Shown piece after piece: positions 1 to 5,913 of a DNA stretch of 5,978 bases. The DNA comes from Thermoleophilaceae bacterium (GTDB lineage: Bacteria; Actinomycetota; Thermoleophilia; Solirubrobacterales; Thermoleophilaceae). The first letter of the stretch is position 1; each line of letters begins with the position of its first letter. The stretch spans positions 1-5,978 of the forward strand of contig JACCUC010000087.1 of NCBI GenBank assembly GCA_013812065.1. Direction: 5' to 3'. A model generated the notes under the pieces. The model was not told where the DNA came from. It searched no databases and saw only the letters and a program-made list of their open reading frames with translations. A program made the translations under genes and the position numbers.

Positions 1-295
1 GGTAGAGGTTGTGAGCGCGCGCCAAGACGATCCAGACGGGTGCCGAGACCGCAAGCAGAGCGAAATCCAGTAGAAGCGTGCGCTCGGGGCCCCCGTCGAA
101 GCCGCCGTAGAGCTCGACGAGGACGAACGCGACCGCAAGGGCGGTTACATCGGCGACGACAAGAAGGCGACGGAGCATGTAGCCGCGGGTGTCGCCTGGG
201 AGGTTGCGTCCTCGACGCCCGAGCGATCCGGAAACAGACTGACGCCCCACGCCGGGCGCGGCCGCCGACCCCTCCGCCGGGGCCTCCACGGTCAT
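1..295 (-). CDS. Partial polyprenyl glycosylphosphotransferase (sugar transferase), N-terminus only
   Basis: Reading the minus strand leftward from an ATG at 295 gives 98 codons without a stop, continuing past the left edge. The product begins MTVEAPAEGS with a Gly/Ala/Arg-rich cytoplasmic tail of about 40 residues. Two hydrophobic segments follow, at about residues 42-62 (LLVVADVTALAVAFVLVE) and 74-93, and then ARAHNLY. A basic tail, paired membrane helices with an Asp in the first (VVADVTALA) and a closing L-A-x-x-x-x-LY pattern are typical of the N-terminus of enzymes that move a sugar phosphate onto undecaprenyl phosphate in capsule or exopolysaccharide synthesis. The catalytic domain lies outside the window, so the family call rests on the N-terminus alone. 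The frame is open upstream to a TGA at 440-442. ATG 325 and ATG 178 are alternative starts, and none has a well-placed ribosome binding site (GAGG directly abuts ATG 295). The plus-strand reading frame over this region is a shadow. Confidence 0.62.
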   Translation of the reverse strand, partial: MTVEAPAEGSAAAPGVGRQSVSGSLGRRGRNLPGDTRGYMLRRLLVVADVTALAVAFVLVELYGGFDGGPERTLLLDFALLAVSAPVWIVLARAHNLY

Positions 296-581
296 CCTCG
301 AGACTGCGTTTCTATTCTCTGGCATGGGTCGATCGGCTCGCGTCTGTCGGTAAGCGATTGGTCGTGCGGCTTTCGAGGCTCCGGCGGGTCGCACGCCCGC
401 GCTGCCTCCATTGGCTTGCGCAAAAGAACCAGCCCGGCATCATTCCGTGACGATCGGACCTCTCCTTCGTTGTGCGCGTGCTCGGCCTTCCCCGCAGGCG
501 GCGACCGGTCGCGTCAACTCGACGAATATAGGGGCTTGTGGTTTGACTAGCGTTGGTTTCGGCTTAGCTGCGTGTGAGCTT

Positions 582-603
582 TAACGAAGCTTCTCTAACG
601 AAG
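582..603. repeat. Direct repeat TAACGAAG, two copies
   Basis: TAACGAAG occurs at 582-589 and again at 596-603, a 14-bp period. The first copy overlaps the 8-bp palindrome GAAGCTTC (586-593). It lies 56-77 bp upstream of the proposed hpt -10 box. A regulator binding site is possible but no family can be named. Confidence 0.35.
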
Positions 604-658
604 TTTCGGAGAGAGCTTGCGAGGCGGCGGTCAAGGGCTGCGGGCTCCCCTCGCCCTT

Positions 659-664
659 TACACT
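659..664 (+). promoter_or_regulatory. Probable hpt -10 box (TACACT), near-leaderless
   Basis: TACACT matches the -10 consensus TATAAT at four of six positions, including the key T, A and final T. Its 3' end is 11 nt before ATG 676, so a transcript would start about 5 nt before the start codon. This fits the absence of any Shine-Dalgarno sequence there. No clear -35 hexamer is seen at 16-18 bp spacing. Confidence 0.4.
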
Positions 665-675
665 CAGACGCGACC

Positions 676-1245
676 ATGCGCGACGCGCGGCTCGGCCAGA
701 TCCTCGTACAGCGGGACGAGCTCGCCCACCGCGTGCGCGCCCTCGGCGAGGAGATCTCCGCCGACTACGCCGACCGGGAGCTGCTGCTCGTGTGCGTGCT
801 CAAGGGGGCGGTCTTCTTCCTCTCGGACCTCATGCGCGGGCTCGAGGTGCCGTGCCAGGTCGACTTCATGGCCGTGGCCTCGTACGGCTCGCAGACCGAG
901 ACGTCGGGCGTCGTGCGGATCATGAAGGACCTCGAGGCGCCGATCGCCGGCCGCGAGGTCCTGATCGTCGAGGACATCGTCGATTCGGGCCTGACCCTGC
1001 AGTACCTCCTGCGCGCGCTGCGGGCGCGTGAGCCCGCCTCGCTCGCGGTCTGCGCGCTGCTCACCAAGCCCGAGCGGCGCAAGGTCGAGCTGCCGATTCG
1101 CTACGTCGGGTTCGAGATTCCGAACCGGTTCGTGGTCGGCTACGGCCTCGACCACGCCGAGCGCTTCCGCAATCTGCCCTACGTCGCGGCCCTGGACGAG
1201 GGTCCCGGGGCGGCCGGAGCGGGCTCGCGCCAGAGCCCAATCTGA
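676..1245 (+). CDS. hpt: Hypoxanthine phosphoribosyltransferase
   Basis: Hpt transfers the phosphoribosyl group of PRPP to hypoxanthine (and usually guanine), giving IMP or GMP in cytoplasmic purine salvage. The 189-residue product has the family landmarks in order: the LKG loop (residues 42-44), the SYG flexible-loop motif (69-71), the PRPP-binding signature VLIVEDIVDSGLT (95-107) with its acidic pair E99/D100, a purine-binding Lys region at KPERR (131-135), and the C-terminal GYGLDHAERFRNLPYV block (155-170). Length matches bacterial Hpt, usually about 180 residues, with a short Gly/Ser tail. ATG 676 was chosen because MRDARLGQIL is where family similarity begins; the frame is open back to GTG 574 but those residues look non-coding. 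No ribosome binding site is seen, and a TACACT box just upstream suggests near-leaderless transcription. It lies 69 bp upstream of ftsH on the same strand, a common pairing. tilS, often found before hpt, is not present. Confidence 0.95.
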   Translation: MRDARLGQILVQRDELAHRVRALGEEISADYADRELLLVCVLKGAVFFLSDLMRGLEVPCQVDFMAVASYGSQTETSGVVRIMKDLEAPIAGREVLIVEDIVDSGLTLQYLLRALRAREPASLAVCALLTKPERRKVELPIRYVGFEIPNRFVVGYGLDHAERFRNLPYVAALDEGPGAAGAGSRQSPI

Positions 1246-1299
1246 CCGATACACCGCTGATAACCTGAGGTTTCAGCTCCGTCTCCGGCTTCACCCCGG

Positions 1300-1305
1300 A
1301 AGGAG
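1300..1305 (+). promoter_or_regulatory. Strong ribosome binding site of ftsH
   Basis: AAGGAG lies 9 nt before ATG 1315 and is a near-perfect Shine-Dalgarno sequence. It fixes the ftsH start and contrasts with hpt, which has none. The 69-bp gap after hpt shows no clear terminator, so read-through from hpt is plausible. Confidence 0.8.
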
Positions 1306-1314
1306 ACGCGACAC

Positions 1315-3258
<1,944 letters not shown>

Positions 3259-3259
3259 T

Positions 3260-3304
3260 CGGGGAGCTCGGCGCCCCGTGGACCTAGGCTCCTCGACTAG
3301 GAGC
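3260..3304. terminator. Two small hairpins after ftsH, possible convergent terminator
   Basis: Positions 3260-3264 (CGGGG) pair with 3274-3278 (CCCCG), with two further GC pairs inside the loop. Then GCTCCT at 3288-3293 pairs perfectly with AGGAGC at 3299-3304 around a 5-nt loop. Neither is followed by a T-run on either strand. They sit between the convergent ends of ftsH and the 83-residue minus-strand gene, where a terminator is expected, and the second overlaps the latter's stop codon. Confidence 0.35.
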
Positions 3305-3323
3305 GAGTAGCGAAACGGCTAGC
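3297..3323 (+). repeat. Left arm of a long-distance imperfect inverted repeat
   Basis: Reading inward from 3297 the order is CTAGGAG, AG, TAGCGAAAC, GCTAGC. Reading inward on the minus strand from 5855 gives the same blocks in the same order with only 1-2-nt differences in the gaps. The arms enclose about 2.5 kb. This is consistent with a terminal inverted repeat, but the arm also codes for the end of the 83-residue protein. Confidence 0.5.
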
Positions 3324-3548
3324 GAAACACTCGGTCTCGGCGCGTCGCCAGGCATCACGCATCGGTTCGCCCGCGAAGATGAACAACAGCGGGGCGGCGA
3401 GAAGCAACAGGGCCTCGTCAAACGGCCCCGGTATGGGCAAGAGCCCGATCAGAACGAGCCAGCGGAGCGGCTTTGGGATGCGTTCGTCGCGGGCGAGGAG
3501 TCTGGCCGCGTGGATCGTTCTGGCGGTGAAGGCGCGTACCTGCTGCAC
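3297..3548 (-). CDS. Small hydrophobic membrane protein, function unknown
   Basis: The frame encodes 83 residues from GTG 3548 to TAG at 3297. It has a basic N-terminal region (VRAFTARTIHAARLLARDER), then IPKPLRWLVLIGLLPIPGPFDEALLLLAAPLLFIF with hydrophobic runs at about residues 29-38 and 45-61, and a charged C-terminus. The arrangement of a basic helix, IPKxL, a Pro/Asp turn and a Leu-rich helix loosely recalls DUF1232 proteins, but the SPIDLIPD motif of that family is not present, so no family is claimed. The hydrophobic block looks like a real protein. The start is doubtful: it lies 10 nt after the transposase stop codon on the same strand, so the original N-terminus may have been removed when the insertion sequence landed. 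The last residues contain a short duplication (FASR/FATR) from a 9-bp direct repeat that is part of the inverted repeat described separately. Confidence 0.6.
   Translation of the reverse strand: MQQVRAFTARTIHAARLLARDERIPKPLRWLVLIGLLPIPGPFDEALLLLAAPLLFIFAGEPMRDAWRRAETECFASRFATRS
3308..3328. repeat. Direct repeat TAGCGAAAC, two copies
   Basis: TAGCGAAAC occurs at 3308-3316 and 3320-3328, a 12-bp in-frame period inside the 3' end of the 83-residue gene. A third copy is present in inverted orientation at 5836-5844 (GTTTCGCTA). Confidence 0.7.
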
Positions 3549-3558
3549 GCCCGCCAGT

Positions 3559-4690
3559 CTAGGCGGTGAGCGGTCGCGCCCTCGCGAGCGCCGAGGCCAG
3601 CTTGGCGAGGATCGTCAGATCGGCATGGAGCCGAACCCGCTCGATCCCACGCACGCGGAGCGGCAGCAGCGCCCATTCGTGCTTCAAGCGCCGAACTCGC
3701 GCTCGACTGCGCCACGGCCCCGGTAGAGCGACTTCCACCGCTTCGACTCACGAGGGATGAGGGGATGCAGGCGGTCGGCCTTGATCCAGATCGAGCCGGG
3801 GCGACACTCGCCGGTCGGGCAGCGCCACTTGGACGCGCCACGCGAGGGATCGGAGCCCGCGAACGTCCACGTCCCGTGCTCGCACTCGGGCGCGCGATGG
3901 TCGCCGCGCTTCACGCCCGTCGTCTCGCGCAGCGGGATGATCGGCCGGGAGTCGCGGTCTTCGCACTCGCCGTAGACGCGCTCATTGTCGTAGCCCATGT
4001 CGAGCGTGGTCGTCTCGGCGGCGAAGCCGCGCCCCTTCACTGTGTCGAGCAGAGGCGCGGCGTAGTTGGACTCGTGGCTCCCGGCAGTCTCGACCCGCCA
4101 AGCGACGGGGAGGTCCGTCCGCGCGCAAACGGCGGCGTGGACCTTGTAGCCGTAGAAGCCGCCACCCTTCCGCGTCGAGACAGCCGAGCGGTGTCCCCAC
4201 GAGGCGTCGGGGTCGGAGAAGCGCTCGCGCTCGCGTCCGCCTTTCGAGAGGTAGCGCTGGCCGTTCGCGTAGGCGGGGAGGTCGGAAACGTCGATGGCGA
4301 GGTCGCGGCCGAAGTCGGGCTTCTCGGCGTGGAGCTGGTCGAGCACACGCGCGATGCAGGCGTCGAGCAGGTCGGAGTACGCGCGGAGCTTTGCGGCGAA
4401 GCGGTAGGCGGCGTAGACGCGTAGACGGACGGGCACTCGCCGCCGAGGGCCTCCCTCAGTGCGTCGTGCTCGCGCACGAGTGCGACCGTGCGAGTCCACG
4501 TCGGGATCGAGTAGAGCGACTTGGCGAGCGCTACGCCGAGCATGGCGCGGAGCGGGTAGCCGGGACGACCCGAGGGACGACCCGTCCAGCGGGTGGCCTC
4601 AAGCTCGGCTATCAGCCGCCCGATCTCGGGAGAGTCGAGGAGTCCTGCAAGCTCGGTCGCCGAGCGCGGTGGTACCTTCGGTGAGTCCAC
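3559..4690 (-). pseudogene. IS5-like DDE transposase broken by two frameshifts
   Basis: Three minus-strand frames join into one transposase of 374 residues once two lesions are undone. The N-terminal part (GTG 4690 to about 4418; MDSPKVPPRS to GGECPSVYA) has the IS5-type N-terminal helical region. The middle (4418-3687) carries AIDVSDLPAYANG, the block RFSDPDASWGHRS, and LDMGYD. It also has a Cys-rich insertion (CEHG, CPTGEC) that may bind zinc, and ends at the YRGRGAVEREFG block. The last part (about 3686-3559; RLKHEWALLPLRVRG to ARARPLTA) completes the C-terminus. Likely catalytic residues are D131 and D228 with E327, in reconstructed numbering. The signature Y-x2-R-x3-E-x6-K (YRGRGAVEREFGRLK) is complete only across the second lesion. 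Lesion 1 is an exact 8-bp tandem duplication at 4411-4426. Lesion 2 is a missing base near 3688-3691 that brings in a TGA at 3684. GTG 4690 is the first possible start, since an in-frame stop sits at 4697-4699. Terminal inverted repeats close to this gene were not found. Confidence 0.9.
4411..4426. repeat. 8-bp tandem duplication inactivating the transposase
   Basis: GCGTAGAC at 4411-4418 is repeated exactly at 4419-4426. Removing one copy joins PSVY to AAYRF in a single frame, as the family expects. It is therefore a secondary duplication within the gene. Confidence 0.92.
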
Positions 4691-4709
4691 GGAGCCTCAA
4701 TCTCTGTGG
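4687..4709. repeat. Hairpin spanning the transposase start codon
   Basis: 4687-4694 (CCACGGAG) can pair with 4702-4709 (CTCTGTGG) with one G-T position. In the transposase mRNA the GTG start lies in one arm and the ribosome-binding-like TGAGG in the loop. Insertion sequences often use such a fold to stop translation from read-through transcripts. That role is inference here, and the minus-strand version has one A-C mismatch. Confidence 0.4.
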
Positions 4710-4713
4710 TCCT

Positions 4714-4752
4714 GACCCCCGGCGGCGCCAACCGTGCGGGGGTCGCTTTCTT
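4714..4752 (+). terminator. Rho-independent-type terminator, plus strand
   Basis: GACCCCCG (4714-4721) pairs perfectly with CGGGGGTC (4737-4744) around a 15-nt loop, followed by GCTTTCTT on the plus strand. This is the typical actinobacterial GC-rich stem with a short T-rich tail. No plus-strand gene precedes it now; it may be left over from the site before the insertion, or may block transcription antisense to the toxin-antitoxin genes. Confidence 0.55.
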
Positions 4753-4755
4753 GAT

Positions 4756-4778
4756 TGCCGTAGGGTTAGACTACGGCA
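4756..4778. repeat. Perfect 8-bp inverted repeat TGCCGTAG / CTACGGCA
   Basis: TGCCGTAG (4756-4763) and CTACGGCA (4771-4778) flank a 7-nt loop. It lies 36 bp past the toxin stop codon. It could act as a hairpin at the end of the toxin-antitoxin transcript or as an operator, since it encloses the plus-strand TAGACT box (4767-4772). No T-run follows on either strand. Confidence 0.5.
4767..4772 (+). promoter_or_regulatory. Possible -10 box TAGACT, plus strand
   Basis: TAGACT sits 5 nt before ATG 4778, so a transcript would begin at or near that ATG, the same leaderless arrangement seen at hpt. There is no good -35 hexamer; TTGATT at 4751-4756 is only 10 bp upstream. Low confidence. Confidence 0.25.
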
Positions 4779-4870
4779 TGGATCGGACGGAAAACCGCTC
4801 TAAGAAGCGAAACTCACGGGCTCCGAAGCGTGTCGTCGTGAGTGCAGTTGTGCCGCAAGAAAATTGTTGA
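4778..4870 (+). CDS. Possible 30-residue basic peptide, antisense to toxin 3' end
   Basis: ATG 4778 to TGA 4870 encodes MDRTENRSKKRNSRAPKR followed by VVVSAVVPQENC. The first 18 residues carry eight Arg/Lys and the rest is a short hydrophobic stretch. It overlaps the last 57 bp of the minus-strand toxin gene. Support comes only from the leaderless-type TAGACT box directly upstream. It may equally be chance, or the remnant of a longer gene. Confidence 0.2.
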   Translation: MDRTENRSKKRNSRAPKRVVVSAVVPQENC

Positions 4871-5083
4871 GCCTTCCCAATGGAAGGTCAGGCGGTTCGC
4901 CCCATCGACTCGCGCCTGGAAGACCGGATCGCGCCCCACTTGTAGCCTCTTGGTGCGAAGACCGGGATGGTGCGGGTCCTCGCTGAGCTGAGCGATAGAC
5001 GCATAGATCGCTTCTTGTTGAGCTTTCGGCTTGCGGCGCAAGCGACGCTTGAACCGAGGCCCCGCTACGCATTCATAGGCCAA
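4814..5083 (-). CDS. RelE/ParE-like type II toxin
   Basis: The 89-residue product has the layout of RelE/ParE-superfamily toxins: a basic N-terminal helix (PRFKRRLRRKPKAQQEAIYASIAQL), a loop with PHHPGLRTKRL (38-47), and beta strands VFQARVDGANRLTFHWEGSTIFLRHNC (54-80). It ends with THDDTLRSP (81-89), which recalls the terminal H-D-x-x-L motif of these proteins. Family members typically cleave mRNA on the ribosome or poison gyrase; which applies here cannot be told. The start is TTG 5083, 5 nt after the antitoxin stop, with no clear ribosome binding site, so translation probably depends on coupling to the antitoxin gene. In-frame alternatives upstream would overlap the antitoxin. No other lesion is seen, and the length is normal for the family. 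It is the last gene of the three-gene minus-strand unit. Confidence 0.75.
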   Translation of the reverse strand: MAYECVAGPRFKRRLRRKPKAQQEAIYASIAQLSEDPHHPGLRTKRLQVGRDPVFQARVDGANRLTFHWEGSTIFLRHNCTHDDTLRSP

Positions 5084-5088
5084 GAAAG

Positions 5089-5352
5089 TTAGTCCGGGTC
5101 GTCGGACTTGAGCCAGTCGATCAACTCGCGTCCGCTCGAAAACCGACGTAGCTTGCCTTCATCGCGGTCAGCGGCGAAGTCGCGTTCACCTGCCTGCCAC
5201 TCCGGGCTCCAAAAGAACCGCTCATCGTTCGGGATAAAGACCGGGAGTAGCCGCCTTTCGCCGCTCGCGGCACTCCGAGCCAAGGCGATGATCGCGGTGT
5301 CTTCGCCTTCTGTGGCGGCAAGATCGAAGCTACGTGTTTCGGGGATCGCCAT
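5089..5352 (-). CDS. Antitoxin-like protein partnering the RelE/ParE-like toxin
   Basis: The frame encodes 87 residues from ATG 5352 to TAA 5089. The C-terminal half, FFWSPEWQAGERDFAADRDEGKLRRFSSGRELIDWL (46-81), is the kind of EWQAxE...D...G...F.S..E motif seen at the C-terminus of many actinobacterial type II antitoxins, where it wraps the toxin. The N-terminal half (about 1-45) is not a recognisable AbrB, Phd or ribbon-helix-helix DNA-binding domain, so autoregulation by this protein alone is uncertain. A strong AGGAG lies 7-8 nt before the ATG. The start lies inside the 3' end of the preceding gene (23-bp overlap in another frame) and the stop is 5 nt before the toxin start, so all three genes should be co-translated. 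The role is inferred from motif and gene order. Confidence 0.7.
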   Translation of the reverse strand: MAIPETRSFDLAATEGEDTAIIALARSAASGERRLLPVFIPNDERFFWSPEWQAGERDFAADRDEGKLRRFSSGRELIDWLKSDDPD

Positions 5353-5656
5353 AGTGCTGCTCCTGTTGCTCGTGACCCTGCTGGGTGATTTGGAGGACGG
5401 AGATCAATTCGGTGAGTCGTTGCGGGGTGAAGGCAATGCGGGCTACTGGCTTGACTGGGACATACTGAAGCTGCTCGGCCTGAGCACGGCGTTGTTCCTC
5501 GGTTCCGAGTAACGCTGGCGGCACGAGCTGCCCAATGGTGAGGAAGACTTCGCCTCGGTCGACCTGACTGACAAACTGATTCGCGAAGAAGACCGGGACA
5601 TCCTCCACGCCCAGCCAAGCGACTTGGACCTCGAAGGTGTCTGGCTCCTCTGCCAC
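5330..5656 (-). CDS. DUF3467-like small protein, first gene of the toxin-antitoxin unit
   Basis: The frame encodes 108 residues from GTG 5656 to a stop at 5330. A central VPVFFANQFVSQVDRGEVFLTIGQLVPP (20-47) and a later VPVKPVARIAFTPQRLTELISVLQ (66-89), followed by a Gln/His-rich end (HEQQEQHYGD), match the general plan of DUF3467 proteins: an N-x-x-x-V strand, F-L-x-x-G-Q, P-V-A-R-I, S/T-P-Q, a Leu-rich helix and an acidic-aromatic tail. The family match is by eye and moderate. The function of such proteins is not established. GGGAGG lies about 8 nt before the GTG, a good ribosome binding site. It overlaps the antitoxin gene by 23 bp, implying co-expression. It has no membrane segment or signal peptide and is probably cytoplasmic. 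Confidence 0.7.
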   Translation of the reverse strand: MAEEPDTFEVQVAWLGVEDVPVFFANQFVSQVDRGEVFLTIGQLVPPALLGTEEQRRAQAEQLQYVPVKPVARIAFTPQRLTELISVLQITQQGHEQQEQHYGDPRNT

Positions 5657-5721
5657 CCGTGCTCCCTCCCGTTATCGGCTTGGACTGCCTCGTTCCTGAG
5701 GCCGGGCGGACATTCTGGCAG

Positions 5722-5756
5722 CCGCCCGTTTCACGCGCGCCGTGAAACGCTGGCGG
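5722..5756. repeat. Long hairpin upstream of the toxin-antitoxin unit, candidate operator
   Basis: CGTTTCACG (5727-5735) and CGTGAAACG (5741-5749) are perfect 9-bp inverted repeats around CGCGC. The stem extends outward with CCGCC (5722-5726) pairing GGCGG (5752-5756) across a 2-nt bulge. It lies 66-100 bp upstream of GTG 5656, the usual place for an operator of an autoregulated toxin-antitoxin operon. No T-run follows, so it is unlikely to be a terminator. Confidence 0.5.
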
Positions 5757-5827
5757 GTGGGGTAGAACCGCCTTGATCTTGGGGTAACCGCCATCCACCC
5801 GCATCCGCAATCCCGCACCACGACCGG

Positions 5828-5855
5828 GCTAGCGAGTTTCGCTAGACTCTCCTAG
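5828..5855 (-). repeat. Right arm of the long-distance imperfect inverted repeat
   Basis: Read on the minus strand from 5855 inward the order is CTAGGAG, AG, TAGCGAAAC, GCTAGC, matching the arm starting at 3297. The arm also contains its own hairpin, CTAGCGA (5829-5835) with TCGCTAG (5839-5845) around 3 nt, and a plus-strand TAGACT at 5843-5848. CTAG occurs at the outer edge of both arms (3297-3300, 5852-5855). Confidence 0.5.
5843..5848 (+). promoter_or_regulatory. Possible -10 box TAGACT, plus strand
   Basis: TAGACT resembles the TACACT box of hpt and would start a plus-strand transcript near 5855, toward the right edge. No -35 hexamer is evident. Confidence 0.25.
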
Positions 5856-5913
5856 CTACTTCCCCCGGAAATAGTCGCCGTTCGGGCGGCTGGTTCTGTC
5901 CGGCCTGATCGGG

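Larger units (their letters stand above)
296..675. other. Divergent intergenic region between the sugar transferase and hpt
   Basis: No convincing gene was found in these 380 bases. The plus-strand frame beginning at GTG 574 is only an upstream extension of hpt, and its 34 extra residues do not resemble Hpt. The region must carry promoters for both flanking genes. Visible elements are a TTGACT hexamer at 543-548 with no good -10 partner, a 14-bp-period repeat at 582-603, and the TACACT box in front of hpt. Base composition drops locally at about 530-610, as expected for a regulatory region. Confidence 0.6.
4691..4813. other. Hairpin-rich spacer between transposase and toxin gene
   Basis: These 123 bases hold three successive inverted repeats (4687-4709, 4714-4744, 4756-4778) and a TAGACT box. 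No TIR matching the other side of the transposase could be found. The right end of the insertion sequence is most likely here, near 4713, but its edge cannot be placed. Confidence 0.5.

Noticed and set aside
40..450. Plus-strand 136-codon frame at the left edge
   Set aside because: The product is Arg/Pro-rich and shapeless, and the opposite strand gives a coherent two-helix membrane N-terminus.
574..675. Extension of hpt to the upstream GTG
   Set aside because: The 34 extra residues do not resemble Hpt, would make the protein over-long, and the -10-like TACACT lies inside them.
3765..4424. A 219-codon plus-strand frame antisense to the transposase
   Set aside because: It is a shadow of the transposase; the protein is Val/Ala/Gly/Arg-rich without motifs.
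4405..4430. Programmed ribosomal frameshift to join the transposase frames
   Set aside because: There is no slippery heptamer, and an exact 8-bp tandem duplication explains the shift completely. At the second break (3684-3691) there is also no slippery site.
5121..5810. A 229-codon minus-strand frame over the toxin-antitoxin unit
   Set aside because: It overlaps the antitoxin and DUF3467-like genes in another frame. Those two have good ribosome binding sites and family-like motifs, and this one does not.
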